58,502 nt of DNA from Bacillota bacterium (lineage in GTDB: Bacteria > Bacillota > Sulfobacillia > DUSP01 > JBFMCS01). This document shows, one piece after another, positions 39,556 through 48,184 of the stretch. The first letter of the stretch is position 1. Each line of letters starts with the position of its first letter. Location: the NCBI GenBank assembly GCA_040754315.1, contig JBFMCS010000033.1, forward strand, positions 1 to 58,502, written 5' to 3'. Position numbers and translations under genes: made by a program. Under the pieces are notes generated by a model. It was given only the letters and a program-made list of their open reading frames with translations. It had not been told where the DNA came from and ran no database searches.

Positions 39556-40887
39556 TTGATGAACTATCGTGAGGCCCGGGAATACCTGGACGCGTTGTCG
39601 AAGTTCGGGAGCATTCTTGGTCTGGACAGAATGACCGGTCTCATGGAGAGACTGGGCAACCCCCACCACAACCTGCAGTTTGTTCACGTGGCTGGCACCA
39701 ATGGTAAGGGCTCCGTGACAGCCATGACCTCCTCGATCCTCCAAGCCAGCGGCCTCAAGGTGGGCAGGTACATTTCTCCCTACCTGGAAGACTTCACTGA
39801 ACGGATTGCGGTGAACTCCCGCAACATAAGCGAGGACCGGGTGGCCCAGATCCTCACCAGGACAGAGCCCGAGGTAGAGGCCATGGCAAGGGCCGGGCAG
39901 CAACCCACCGAGTTCGAAGTGATCACAGCCATGGGTTTCCTGTACTTCCTAGAGGAACGGTGTGACATCGTCTGCCTGGAGGTCGGGCTGGGAGGACGCT
40001 TCGATGCCACCAATGTCATCCGGGATCCCCTGGTGTCGGCCATAACGGAGATTGGGATGGACCACATGGACAGGCTGGGGAAGACCCTAGGGAAGATCGC
40101 CCGGGAGAAGGCAGGCATCATCAAACCCGGCAGTCCCGTGGTTTCGGCTCCGCAGAAACCCAGTGCCCTGAAGGTCCTGGAAGGCACTTCCCGGAAGACG
40201 GGCTCCAGGCTATTCCTAGGGGGCCGGGACATCACGTGGAGGGAGAGGCACTCAGGGATCGATGGGCAGACCGTGGACTATGCCGGCCTCCTTGGAGACT
40301 ATCCCGAGGTGAGGATCCCCCTCTTAGGACGCCACCAGCAAGAGAATGCCGCCGTGGCCCTGGGTTCCGTGGAGTGCCTTCTCTCCAGGGGTTACGAGGT
40401 ATCCCCCAAGGCGATATATGAGGGATTTGCGAAGACATCTTGGCCTGGCCGGCTTGAAGTGATGGCCCGGGATCCCCTAGTCGTCATAGACGGCGCCCAT
40501 AACCTTGACGGAATACTCAGGCTGGCCGAGACAGTCCGGACTGTCCTACCCCATAGACGGCTCGTGCTGGTCCTGGGGGTTCTCACCGACAAGGACGTGG
40601 AGGGAATGATCAAGGCCCTGGTTCCCGTGACCTCATATGCGGTAACCACAAGGCCTGCCAGCCTCAGGTCGATGGATCCCGTCACCCTGGCGGGCATGCT
40701 GGGAAGGCAAGGCCTGGAGGCGAAGGCGATAGAGGATATTCCCAGGGCCCTGGACTGCGCCCTGGACTGCGCTGGGCCTGAGGACATGGTGCTGGTGGCA
40801 GGCTCCATCTACCTGGCGGGTCCCGCCAGGACCTACCTAAGATCCAAAACCCAAGAATTATCGGGCACTCAGAGAATATATCTCTAG
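39556..40887 (+). CDS. folC: Folylpolyglutamate synthase/dihydrofolate synthase
   Basis: This 443-residue Mur-ligase-family enzyme adds glutamate to folates. It has the P-loop GTNGKGSVTAM, the downstream EVGLGGRFDATN and the C-terminal domain segment VIDGAHNLDG. The start is TTG 39556 with AAGGAG 9 nt upstream; the adjoining ATG 39559 is 12 nt away. Together with folT under the THF riboswitch this gives folate uptake and retention in one window. Confidence 0.95.
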   Translation: MMNYREAREYLDALSKFGSILGLDRMTGLMERLGNPHHNLQFVHVAGTNGKGSVTAMTSSILQASGLKVGRYISPYLEDFTERIAVNSRNISEDRVAQILTRTEPEVEAMARAGQQPTEFEVITAMGFLYFLEERCDIVCLEVGLGGRFDATNVIRDPLVSAITEIGMDHMDRLGKTLGKIAREKAGIIKPGSPVVSAPQKPSALKVLEGTSRKTGSRLFLGGRDITWRERHSGIDGQTVDYAGLLGDYPEVRIPLLGRHQQENAAVALGSVECLLSRGYEVSPKAIYEGFAKTSWPGRLEVMARDPLVVIDGAHNLDGILRLAETVRTVLPHRRLVLVLGVLTDKDVEGMIKALVPVTSYAVTTRPASLRSMDPVTLAGMLGRQGLEAKAIEDIPRALDCALDCAGPEDMVLVAGSIYLAGPARTYLRSKTQELSGTQRIYL

Positions 40888-40927
40888 GGACAGGGGTGTA
40901 CGATAGCCTGCCCAGGGGGAGAGGTCG

Positions 40928-41350
40928 TTGAAGACCAGACACCTTAACCCCAGATGGCAAGGGGAGCCCATGACCTTCCTTGAGCCGACCTGTCTCGTAT
41001 TCGACTCGGCCGAGGAGATGCTGAGGGCTTATGCGGCGCCTAGCTGCATCCCCCGAAGGGTTTTCCAGGGCCATGTGGTGCTGGCCTTTCACAGGGGGCT
41101 CTGCAGGACCGGAGGGCACTTTGTGAGGATCTTAAGCCTTGCCAGGGAAGGCGGTGAGGTGACAGTAAGGGTCCAGTACAGTGATCCCAAGCCGGGCGAC
41201 TTCGTAACCCTGGTTTTCACCTATCCGTTTGACATGGTCCAGATCCCCAGGTCGTCGTTGCGTCGGGACGACGGTCGAAAAGACCTGCTATTCCGGGTAG
41301 TTGACAGTGGGGGTAGGGAAGTGTGCAGGCGGGAGGTAAGCATTGACTAG
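40928..41350 (+). CDS. PrcB C-terminal-like protein
   Basis: This 140-residue protein resembles the PrcB/protease-complex C-terminal domain. It is a small beta-rich protein with VVLAFHRGLCRTGGHFVRI in the middle and a conserved TYPFDMVQIPR near residue 110. The role is unknown; in treponemes PrcB is an accessory of the dentilisin protease. It lies between folC and the SPOR gene, with 12 nt to the latter. The TTG 40928 start follows GGGGAGAGG. No signal peptide is evident. Confidence 0.6.
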   Translation: MKTRHLNPRWQGEPMTFLEPTCLVFDSAEEMLRAYAAPSCIPRRVFQGHVVLAFHRGLCRTGGHFVRILSLAREGGEVTVRVQYSDPKPGDFVTLVFTYPFDMVQIPRSSLRRDDGRKDLLFRVVDSGGREVCRREVSID

Positions 41351-41362
41351 GTGGTGATCTGA

Positions 41363-42226
41363 GTGCGCAGGGAACCAGGATCGAGCCCCAGGAGAAGAAG
41401 AGGCCTTAGACCCAAACTTCCGGTGGCTGCCTTCTTCGTTGCCTTCGGCCTGGTAGCGGTGTTCAGCGGTTACTTCCTGGGGAAGTTCCTCGTCAACGCC
41501 CTAGTCGCCTCCGACTTGCGCTTGCCAGGCGACAGCGGGCAGCCCGTGGCCGGCGACGCTCCCGCGGCCGCACCCACGGACAAGAACGTGGTTCACCTCC
41601 CCTCCATCAGCATGCACCGGTTGCAGCTGGGGGTTTTCTCCTCACCTAGTAACGCCCAGGAGTTGGCGGAACGTGTAAAATCGCTGAACCTCCCCGCGGG
41701 AGTGGTGGGCCAGGATCCCTACCGGGTAGTAGGAGGCTACTTCAGTACCAAGGAGGCGGGGCAGAGGGCAGCTGCGCAGTACACCGCCAAGGGCTTTGAG
41801 GTGTTTGTGGCTCCCGTTGATGTTGGCGGAGGGACCCTGGAGGTCCGAGGCCTGCCAGCCGAATTCGAGCAGGCTCTCTCAGCGGCCTTCGGGGAGGTGG
41901 GCACGGTGCTGGAGGTTGAGTCAGGCCTATGGGATGACCTGGTTCTGGGACAGCAGGCTGCCGTGGAGGTACTTTCGGGTCTGGAAAGCGGTGTACGCCA
42001 GGCGAACCTGGACCTCTCAGCGGTGGAGCCCCCTTCCGGCTGGGAGATGACCCACAGCATGGCCAAGAGCCTTCTGGACCTCGCCCTCAGAAATGTGGTT
42101 GAGTTGAAAGCCTACCAGGAAAAAGCTGACCCTTCACATTACGCTAACGCTGGCGTATACTTTGTTCAGATGGTATCGGCCTACGAAGACCTGCTAAACC
42201 AGGCGGTCATGGCGGCGGGAAGTTAG
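41363..42226 (+). CDS. SPOR-domain membrane protein
   Basis: This 287-residue protein has a basic N-terminus, one membrane helix (about 21-43) and a SPOR-type repeat at about 85-150 (RLQLGVFSSPSNAQELAERV, then GYFSTKEAGQRAAAQY). SPOR domains bind denuded peptidoglycan glycans at division sites or in spore cortex. The C-terminal half is helical and unassigned. The start at 41363 is GTG preceded by GGTGATCTGA, a weak site, probably coupled to the upstream gene. The strong terminator follows at once, closing the valS-folC group. Confidence 0.8.
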   Translation: MRREPGSSPRRRRGLRPKLPVAAFFVAFGLVAVFSGYFLGKFLVNALVASDLRLPGDSGQPVAGDAPAAAPTDKNVVHLPSISMHRLQLGVFSSPSNAQELAERVKSLNLPAGVVGQDPYRVVGGYFSTKEAGQRAAAQYTAKGFEVFVAPVDVGGGTLEVRGLPAEFEQALSAAFGEVGTVLEVESGLWDDLVLGQQAAVEVLSGLESGVRQANLDLSAVEPPSGWEMTHSMAKSLLDLALRNVVELKAYQEKADPSHYANAGVYFVQMVSAYEDLLNQAVMAAGS

Positions 42227-42234
42227 GACCTTCT

Positions 42235-42300
42235 ACCTGACCCGGGTTCTGGGTTAAGCAGGTCGTACCTGCTTCGCCGGGTCAGGTTTCTTCTTTTTTG
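42235..42300 (+). terminator. Strong branched terminator before the rnf operon
   Basis: ACCTGACCCGG (42235-42245) pairs with CCGGGTCAGGT (42277-42287); an inner hairpin AAGCAGGT-CGT-ACCTGCTT nests inside, followed by TTCTTCTTTTTT. Confidence 0.85.
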
Positions 42301-42377
42301 CCATCACGGTTTTGGCCGTTGACTGGCAGGAGATCTCCCGGTGGGATAGAAACACACACATGGTTTGGGTAATTCAC

Positions 42378-42397
42378 GGGCTCCGTCCCCGGAGCCC
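42378..42397 (+). promoter_or_regulatory. Hairpin in the rnfC leader
   Basis: GGGCTCCG-TCCC-CGGAGCCC is a perfect 8-bp stem 31 nt before the rnfC start with no T run. It may affect mRNA stability or translation. Confidence 0.4.
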
Positions 42398-42427
42398 TTG
42401 ACTCTTGGAAAAAGCGCAGGAAGAGGG

Positions 42428-43783
42428 GTGACCGAACACGTGGAGGCCGTGACCTTCCCGGGCGGCATTCATCCTCCCTACAGGAAGTCCTATACCAAGG
42501 ACAAGGCTGTGGAGAGGGCCGGCGAGCCCGAAGTGGTTGTCATACCGCTCCACCAGCATACTGGCGCGCCCAATGAGGCCCAGGTTGCCGTGGGAGACGA
42601 GGTCCGTGTTGGCCAGGTGATTGGGGCCACGGATGCCTTTGTGTCCGCGCCAGTGCATTCCAGCGTATCGGGAAAGGTGAAAGCCATCGAACTGGGGCCT
42701 CACCCGGCCATGGGAGCCAAGGTCATGTCCGTGGTGATCGAATCCGACGGGACCGAAACCCTGCACGATAGTGTGAAGCCCCGGGGCGACTACTCCGACA
42801 TGAGCCCCGATGATGTCAAGACGATCATCCGGGACTCCGGGATAGTGGGCCTGGGCGGGGCTGCCTTCCCCACGGCGGTCAAGGTGTCACCGCCCAAGGA
42901 CAAGCCCATTGACACATATCTCTTGAACGGTGCCGAGTGCGAACCATACCTCACGTCGGATCACCGCCTCATGGTGGAGAGGGCCGACGAGGTTGTCTAC
43001 GGGCTGAGGGTGCTGATGCATGCCTCCGGCACTCCCAGGGCCGTGGTTTGCGTTGAGGATAACAAGCCCGACGCCATAGCCGCTCTGAAGAAGGCCGTGG
43101 CAGGCCTGGAGAACATCGAGGTCACCGCGCTCCACACCAAGTACCCCCAGGGTTCGGAGAAGCATCTGATCAAGGCAGTCCTGAGTAGGGAGGTGCCCAC
43201 GGGAGGGCTTCCCTTCCATGTGGGAGTCATGGTGAGCAATGCGGGAACCGCGGTGGCTGTCTCTGATGCCTTCCAGAAGGGCATGCCCCTGATCGAGCGA
43301 GTGGTAACTGTGACAGGTTCCATCGTGAAGGAACCCCGGAACCTCCTGGCCAAAATAGGGACCCGCTTCGGTGACCTCATCGAGGAGTGCGGGGGTCTCA
43401 CGGGGAAACCCAGCAAGGTCCTCATGGGGGGGCCCATGATGGGAATAGCCCAGTATACTCTGGAGGTGCCCGTTATCAAGGGAACCTCTGGTATCCTGGT
43501 GCTCAGTGAGGAGGAAGCGGACTTCGGTCCCACAGTGCCCTGCGTCAAGTGCGCCCGGTGTGTGGACGTGTGCCCTGTGTCGCTCCTTCCGCTGTTCCTG
43601 GCGGCCTATTCCGAGAGAAAGATGTACGACATGGCCGAGGCCTCGAACGCACTGGACTGCATCGAATGCGGGTGCTGCAGTTACGTTTGTCCCGCACGGA
43701 GGCCCCTGGTTCACGCCATCCGCGTGGCAAAGGCGGAGATAATGCAAAAGAAGCGCCGTGAGATGCAGGCAGCCAAGAAGTAG
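42428..43783 (+). CDS. rnfC: Rnf complex subunit RnfC
   Basis: This 451-residue peripheral subunit takes electrons from or gives them to NAD. It has the N-terminal FPGGIHPPYRK, a glycine-rich NADH/FMN region (VGLGGAAFPTAVK), and two C-terminal [4Fe-4S] motifs (CVKCARCVDVCP and CIECGCCSYVCP). GTG 42428 follows AGGAAGAGGG and fits the family; the frame opens at 42365. It is the first gene of rnfCDEAB. The Rnf complex couples ferredoxin:NAD oxidoreduction to Na+ or H+ transport. Confidence 0.95.
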   Translation: MTEHVEAVTFPGGIHPPYRKSYTKDKAVERAGEPEVVVIPLHQHTGAPNEAQVAVGDEVRVGQVIGATDAFVSAPVHSSVSGKVKAIELGPHPAMGAKVMSVVIESDGTETLHDSVKPRGDYSDMSPDDVKTIIRDSGIVGLGGAAFPTAVKVSPPKDKPIDTYLLNGAECEPYLTSDHRLMVERADEVVYGLRVLMHASGTPRAVVCVEDNKPDAIAALKKAVAGLENIEVTALHTKYPQGSEKHLIKAVLSREVPTGGLPFHVGVMVSNAGTAVAVSDAFQKGMPLIERVVTVTGSIVKEPRNLLAKIGTRFGDLIEECGGLTGKPSKVLMGGPMMGIAQYTLEVPVIKGTSGILVLSEEEADFGPTVPCVKCARCVDVCPVSLLPLFLAAYSERKMYDMAEASNALDCIECGCCSYVCPARRPLVHAIRVAKAEIMQKKRREMQAAKK

Positions 43784-43803
43784 CGGGACCGGGAGGGATA
43801 GAC

Positions 43804-44736
43804 TTGGAACTAGAAAGAGTTGTAGTTTCCTCATCCCCGCATCTCAGATCACCGGCCACGGTGCCCGTGCTCATGAGGGATGTGGTCGTGGCACTGGTGC
43901 CAGCAGCCCTTGCAGGAATAGTCTTCTTCGGTTACAACGCCCTCCTGTTGACGGTGGCCTCGGTTGTGGCAGCGGTGGCGGCGGAGGCGGCCTACCAGAA
44001 GGTGGCGGGGAAAGAGGTCTCGGTGGGCGACTGGAGCGCTGTCATCACCGGTATCCTGGTGGCCTTCAACGTGCCGCCCAGCGCACCCTTATGGCTGCCG
44101 GTGGTGGGATCAGCCTTTGCAATAGTGGTGGTGAAGCAACTCTTCGGAGGCATCGGAAGCAACTTCGTCAACCCGGCCCTTGCCGCCAGGGCGTTCCTGG
44201 TGGCGTCATGGCCGGCCCACATGACCAGGTGGACGTCACCCTTCGATGCGGTTTCCACAGCCACTCCCCTGGTTACCATGGGTTCCGGGGAGGTGCCAGC
44301 CTATGCCGACATGTTCCTGGGCAACATCGCTGGGTGTGTCGGCGAGACCTCTGCCTTGGCCCTCTTGATCGGTGCGGGTTATCTCCTGGCCAGGAGGGTC
44401 ATTGACTGGCGCATACCTGGCGCGTACCTTGGCACCGTTAGTGTCCTGTCCTGGATCCTCGGACCCAGGGGCATCTTCACCGGAGACCCCCTGGCGCATC
44501 TCCTGGCAGGTGGTCTCCTCCTCGGGGCCTTCTTCATGGCCACCGACTACGTGACAAGCCCCGTAACTAAGAAGGGACGCCTGTACATGGGCATCGGCTG
44601 TGGGATCCTGACCGTTCTCATAAGGCTCTACGGCGGCTTCCCAGAGGGGGTATCCTACTCAATACTCCTTATGAACCTGGCAACGCCGCTCATTGACAAG
44701 TTTACCGGCCCCAGGGTGTTTGGCCATGCCAAGTGA
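43804..44736 (+). CDS. rnfD: Rnf complex subunit RnfD
   Basis: This 310-residue membrane subunit has eight or more hydrophobic helices. The flavinylation site is DAVSTATPL, with Thr154 as the likely FMN-accepting residue; the usual form is S/T-G-A-T, so the Gly is replaced by Thr152. ApbE encoded downstream would attach the FMN. The TTG start 43804 follows GGGAGGG. RnfE begins 29 nt after the RnfD stop, with no room for RnfG. Confidence 0.92.
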   Translation: MELERVVVSSSPHLRSPATVPVLMRDVVVALVPAALAGIVFFGYNALLLTVASVVAAVAAEAAYQKVAGKEVSVGDWSAVITGILVAFNVPPSAPLWLPVVGSAFAIVVVKQLFGGIGSNFVNPALAARAFLVASWPAHMTRWTSPFDAVSTATPLVTMGSGEVPAYADMFLGNIAGCVGETSALALLIGAGYLLARRVIDWRIPGAYLGTVSVLSWILGPRGIFTGDPLAHLLAGGLLLGAFFMATDYVTSPVTKKGRLYMGIGCGILTVLIRLYGGFPEGVSYSILLMNLATPLIDKFTGPRVFGHAK

Positions 44737-44765
44737 CCCGAAAGGGTGGGTTGGAGGTGAATAGG

Positions 44766-45377
44766 GTGTCATCCCTGACCAGGGACTTCACAAACGGAAT
44801 AGTAGGGGAAAACCCGGTGTTCCGCCTGCTCCTAGGCATGTGTCCCGTCCTGGCGGTCACCACCGCCGTGGAGAACGCCTTCTGGATGGGCCTGGCTGTA
44901 CTGTTCGTGCTTACGTGCTCGAACCTCATCGTGTCATCGGTGAAATCCGTCATACCCGACAAGATCCGTATCCCCTGTTTCATAGTTGTCATAGCCACCT
45001 TTGTGACAATAGTTGAGCTGGCGATGAACGCCTTCCTGCCGGAGATGTACGAGATTCTGGGAATATTCATCCCATTGATCGTTGTCAACTGCATCATCCT
45101 GGCGAGGGCCGAGGCCTTCGCCTCAAAGAACTCCATTCTTAACTCTGTGGCTGACGGGGTGGGAATGAGTGTTGGCTTCACCCTGGCCACTGTAGTCATC
45201 TCTGCGGTAAGGGAACTGCTGGGTACTGGCAATCTGACCTTTGCCGGGGCCTCACTCTTTGGCCCCGGGGGGATAGGCATTGACCCCGTCATGGTAATGA
45301 TTGCCCCGCCTGGCGCCTTCATAACCATGGGCATCCTGCTTGGCCTCCTGAACCTGGCCAGCAGGCGCCGGAGCTGA
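44766..45377 (+). CDS. rnfE: Rnf complex subunit RnfE
   Basis: This 203-residue six-helix membrane subunit has NGIVGENPVFRLLLGMCPVLAVTT at its start and NCIILARAEAFASKN in the middle. With RnfA it forms the ion-translocating core that binds a membrane Fe-S centre between the cysteine-containing helices. GTG 44766 follows GGAGGTGA by 5 nt; the longer open frame from 44733 overlaps the RnfD stop. In standard operons RnfG lies just before this gene. Confidence 0.94.
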   Translation: MSSLTRDFTNGIVGENPVFRLLLGMCPVLAVTTAVENAFWMGLAVLFVLTCSNLIVSSVKSVIPDKIRIPCFIVVIATFVTIVELAMNAFLPEMYEILGIFIPLIVVNCIILARAEAFASKNSILNSVADGVGMSVGFTLATVVISAVRELLGTGNLTFAGASLFGPGGIGIDPVMVMIAPPGAFITMGILLGLLNLASRRRS

Positions 45378-45393
45378 GAGGGGGACTTGGAGC

Positions 45394-45981
45394 ATGACCT
45401 ACTTCGGAATTCTCATCGGGGGGCTCCTGGTCAGCAACTTCATTTTCGCTCGTTTCCTGGGGATATGCCCCTTCCTGGGCGTCTCGAAGAAGCTGGAGAC
45501 CGCTGCGGGCATGTCCATGGCTGTCATATTCGTTATTACCGTGGCCTCGATGATCACCTGGCTCTTTAACCAGTTCATCCTGGTGCCCCTGGGCCTTGAG
45601 TTCCTCATGACGGTGTCGTTCATCCTGGTCATCGCCTCCCTGGTGCAGTTCGTGGAGATGGTGATCATGAAGGTATCGCCCGTTCTCTACCAGGCCCTGG
45701 GCATATACCTTCCCTTGATCACCACCAACTGCGCGGTGCTGGGGGCCGCCATACTGAACGTTCGTTCTCACTACGGTTTTCTTGAGGCGGTGGTGGCAGG
45801 GTTTGCGGCTGCCTGTGGCTGGAGCCTGGCCATCCTGCTCTTCGCCGGAATCCGGGAGCGGCTGGAACTCTCAGACATCCCGGAGGTCCTCAAGGGGTTT
45901 CCAATTGCCCTCATTTCCACCGGGCTGATGGCCATGAGTTTCGTGGGCTTCCAGGGCCTTTTCCAGGAGTTACTGCACTGA
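45394..45981 (+). CDS. rnfA: Rnf complex subunit RnfA
   Basis: This 195-residue six-helix membrane protein is homologous to RnfE in inverted topology. It has LLVSNFIFARFLGICPFLGVSKK at the N-terminus and ITTNCAVLG in the middle, with conserved cysteines for the intramembrane Fe-S centre. ATG 45394 follows GGGGGACTTGGAG. It is spaced 16 nt from rnfE and 14 nt from rnfB. Confidence 0.95.
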   Translation: MTYFGILIGGLLVSNFIFARFLGICPFLGVSKKLETAAGMSMAVIFVITVASMITWLFNQFILVPLGLEFLMTVSFILVIASLVQFVEMVIMKVSPVLYQALGIYLPLITTNCAVLGAAILNVRSHYGFLEAVVAGFAAACGWSLAILLFAGIRERLELSDIPEVLKGFPIALISTGLMAMSFVGFQGLFQELLH

Positions 45982-45995
45982 GGGGGTGTGTTTAG

Positions 45996-46817
45996 ATGCT
46001 CTACGCAGTAGTGAGCCTTGCCGTGACGGGGCTTGCCTTTGGTGCGCTCCTGGCGTTCGCCGCGCAAAGGTTCGCGGTACCGGTCGACCCCAGGGTTGAG
46101 GCTATCAAGAAGGAACTCCCCAATGCTAACTGCGGCGGGTGTGGGTTTGCCAGTTGCGGGGCCCTAGCTGAGGCCATTGCTGGCGGCAGGGCGCCCGTGG
46201 ACGGCTGTGGGGTTGGCGGTTCACCGGTGGCCCAGAAGATCGGGGAGATCATGGGGATTGGCGTGGAGGACAAGGAACCTCAGGTAGCAAGGGTGAAGTG
46301 CCTGGGTGGGAAGGCCGAGGCGGAAGAACTCTTCACCTATGAGGGAATCAGGGATTGCAGGGCGGCATCCATACCGCAGATCCAAGGAGGTTTCAAGGCT
46401 TGCACCTACGGTTGCCTGGGACTTGGCAGCTGCGTGAGGGTTTGCGTGTTCGGTGCCATGTCCATGGGACCCAACAGTCTTCCCGTGGTGGACGACACCA
46501 AGTGCACCGCCTGCGGGAAGTGTGTGGCGGAGTGCCCCCGGAGCATTATCGAGCTGGTGGGACGATCCCGGAAGGTGCACGTCTGCTGCCAGAACAAGGA
46601 TAAGGGCGCGGTGGCCCGGAAGCTCTGCAAGGTGGCCTGTATTGCCTGCAAGCGCTGTGAGAAGGCCTGCGAGTACGATGCCATCAAGGTTGAGAACAAC
46701 CTGGCCAGTATTGACTACTCTAAGTGCACGAACTGCGGTGCGTGCGCAGCCGCCTGCCCGCCCAAGTGCATCATCGATGAGAGGCCCTCTGAGGAGTGTG
46801 AGGTGGCGGCATCCTGA
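45996..46817 (+). CDS. rnfB: Rnf complex subunit RnfB
   Basis: This 273-residue ferredoxin-interacting subunit has an N-terminal membrane helix (about 3-24), a four-Cys site PNANCGGCGFASCG with its fourth Cys near GCGVGG, and ferredoxin-like clusters in the C-terminal half: CTYGCLGLGSCVRVC, CTACGKCVAECP, CIACKRCEKAC and CTNCGACAAACPP. It passes electrons from soluble ferredoxin into the membrane complex. ATG 45996 follows a GAGGGGGTG site. A GGTGGC/GCCACC hairpin spans the stop codon. Confidence 0.95.
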   Translation: MLYAVVSLAVTGLAFGALLAFAAQRFAVPVDPRVEAIKKELPNANCGGCGFASCGALAEAIAGGRAPVDGCGVGGSPVAQKIGEIMGIGVEDKEPQVARVKCLGGKAEAEELFTYEGIRDCRAASIPQIQGGFKACTYGCLGLGSCVRVCVFGAMSMGPNSLPVVDDTKCTACGKCVAECPRSIIELVGRSRKVHVCCQNKDKGAVARKLCKVACIACKRCEKACEYDAIKVENNLASIDYSKCTNCGACAAACPPKCIIDERPSEECEVAAS

Positions 46818-46841
46818 CACACTGTGATGCCACCAGGGGCC

Positions 46842-47045
46842 GAACGGGGGAGGAAAGCGAAAACCCGGGAAACCCCGTGCTGGAGCGGGTGTACGCGATA
46901 GAGAGACTCCCGGTTTCCGGACGGGAGAGAGAAAGAGCCGGGCATCCCCCGGCTCGCCTTGTGGGCGAACAAGAAATGAGGAGGTGACGACCCGGCCAGG
47001 GGCCTGTGGCTTGCCGCTTGAAGCCACAGGGAAAGGGCGGGGTTA
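46842..47045 (+). ncRNA. Candidate structured leader RNA before apbE
   Basis: Five stems can be drawn in about 200 nt without a gene. ACGGGG/CCCCGT is 46844-46849/46873-46878, and CTCCCG/CGGGAG is 46907-46912/46922-46927. GAGCCGGG/CCCGGCTC is 46935-46942/46948-46955, and CGCC/GGCG is 46955-46967. CCTGTGGCTT/AAGCCACAGG is 47003-47012/47021-47030. An unused ribosome-binding-like GAGGAGGTGA lies at about 46979-46988. It matches none of the riboswitch classes I could test by eye (FMN, cobalamin, SAM, THF, c-di-GMP). Confidence 0.5.
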
Positions 47046-47051
47046 AGTCCT

Positions 47052-48038
47052 GTGAAGAGGATGACATGGGTGGTCCTTCCAGTCACCCTGCTGGCTATGG
47101 CTCTATTGCCGGGGTGTTCCAGGAAACCCTTCACTGAGTCGGACTTTATCATGGACACCTTGGTTCGGATTGAGGTTCACGGCCCCAGGGCCGAGACCGC
47201 GGCAAGGGCCGCCCTGGATGAGATGAGGCGAGTGGAGTCACTCATGAGTGCCTACGTAGAAACCAGTGATGTCTCCCGCATCAACAGCCAAGCAGGCGTG
47301 GCCCCTGTAACAATATCCCCCGAGACCTCCTTCGTACTCCAGGAGGCCCTCAGGATATCCGAGGCCAGCTGGGGGGCTTTCGACGTCACCGTGGGGCCGC
47401 TGGTGGGGCTCTGGGATATCGCCGGGGAGAACCCGAGAGTGCCCTCCCCAGAAGAGATCGAGGACGCCCTGGAGAAGGTGAACTACCAGAGGCTCCAAGT
47501 GAAGGAGGGCAGGGCCTTCCTGGAGGCCCCCGGCATGAGGGTGGATCTTGGAGCAATTGCCAAGGGCTACGCCGTGGACAGGGCTGCCCAGATCCTTCTA
47601 GACCATGGTGTCACATCTGCCATCCTGGATGCTGGGGGCAACGTCTACGTCGTGGGCAGCCGGAGTGATGGCTCACCCTGGAGGGTGGGCATCCGCCACC
47701 CCAGGCGTGAGGGCGAGGCCTTGGCCGTTCTTGAGGCTTCTGATACAGGGGTAGTCACCTCCGGTGACTACCAGCGATACTTTGAATCAGACGGGGTGAG
47801 GTACCACCACATCTTCGACCCTAGGACGGGCTACCCTGCACGGGAGAGTGCCAGTGCTACGGTAGTTTCTCCCTCGTCGGTGGAGGCAGACGCCCTCTCC
47901 ACCGCCCTATTCGTCCTGGGCCCTGTAGAAGGGATGAATCTCATCGAATCCCTGGAGGGCGTTGAGGGGCTTGTGGTTGACGCCGCCGGAGAGATTACCG
48001 TATCGACAGGGCTTTTTCTGACCCGGGTCAATCCTTGA
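47052..48038 (+). CDS. apbE: FAD:protein FMN transferase (lipoprotein)
   Basis: This 328-residue lipoprotein has a signal peptide ending in the lipobox LLPGC (Cys about 24) and the ApbE domain: FIMDTLVRIEVHG, VGLWDIAG, DLGAIAKGYAVDRA, DAGGNVYVVG and HIFDPRTGYPA. It attaches FMN from FAD to Ser/Thr of flavinylation motifs, here most likely RnfD. GTG 47052 has only a weak GGGCGGGG site 9 nt upstream, and the start lies at the end of the structured leader, so expression may be controlled there. Confidence 0.93.
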   Translation: MKRMTWVVLPVTLLAMALLPGCSRKPFTESDFIMDTLVRIEVHGPRAETAARAALDEMRRVESLMSAYVETSDVSRINSQAGVAPVTISPETSFVLQEALRISEASWGAFDVTVGPLVGLWDIAGENPRVPSPEEIEDALEKVNYQRLQVKEGRAFLEAPGMRVDLGAIAKGYAVDRAAQILLDHGVTSAILDAGGNVYVVGSRSDGSPWRVGIRHPRREGEALAVLEASDTGVVTSGDYQRYFESDGVRYHHIFDPRTGYPARESASATVVSPSSVEADALSTALFVLGPVEGMNLIESLEGVEGLVVDAAGEITVSTGLFLTRVNP

Positions 48039-48082
48039 ATGAATGGGCCCTCAGGAGGCCATGATAAAGGAAGAAGATACCA

Positions 48083-48184
48083 ATGCATGAGATAGAGACT
48101 GCCAGACTGGACACAAGGAATCCGGCAGGAAGAAAAGAATATGACAAGGAAAAAGAGCGCCGCTTCAAGGAGGTTAGGGCATGA
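48083..48184 (+). CDS. Possible 33-residue charged peptide
   Basis: An ATG ORF of 33 codons, rich in Lys, Arg and Glu, ends by overlapping the DUF4321-like start (ATGA). A modest AAAGGAAG lies upstream. It has no recognised family and may be a translational-coupling leader rather than a functional peptide. Confidence 0.3.
   Translation: MHEIETARLDTRNPAGRKEYDKEKERRFKEVRA

Noticed and set aside
46975-46986. ATG AGG AGG TGA mini-ORF inside the apbE leader
   Set aside because: Three codons overlapping a ribosome-binding-like sequence are more likely chance than a regulatory minigene.
47052-48038. apbE as a thiamine biosynthesis gene
   Set aside because: The old name is misleading; the family is a flavin transferase and the Rnf context supports that.
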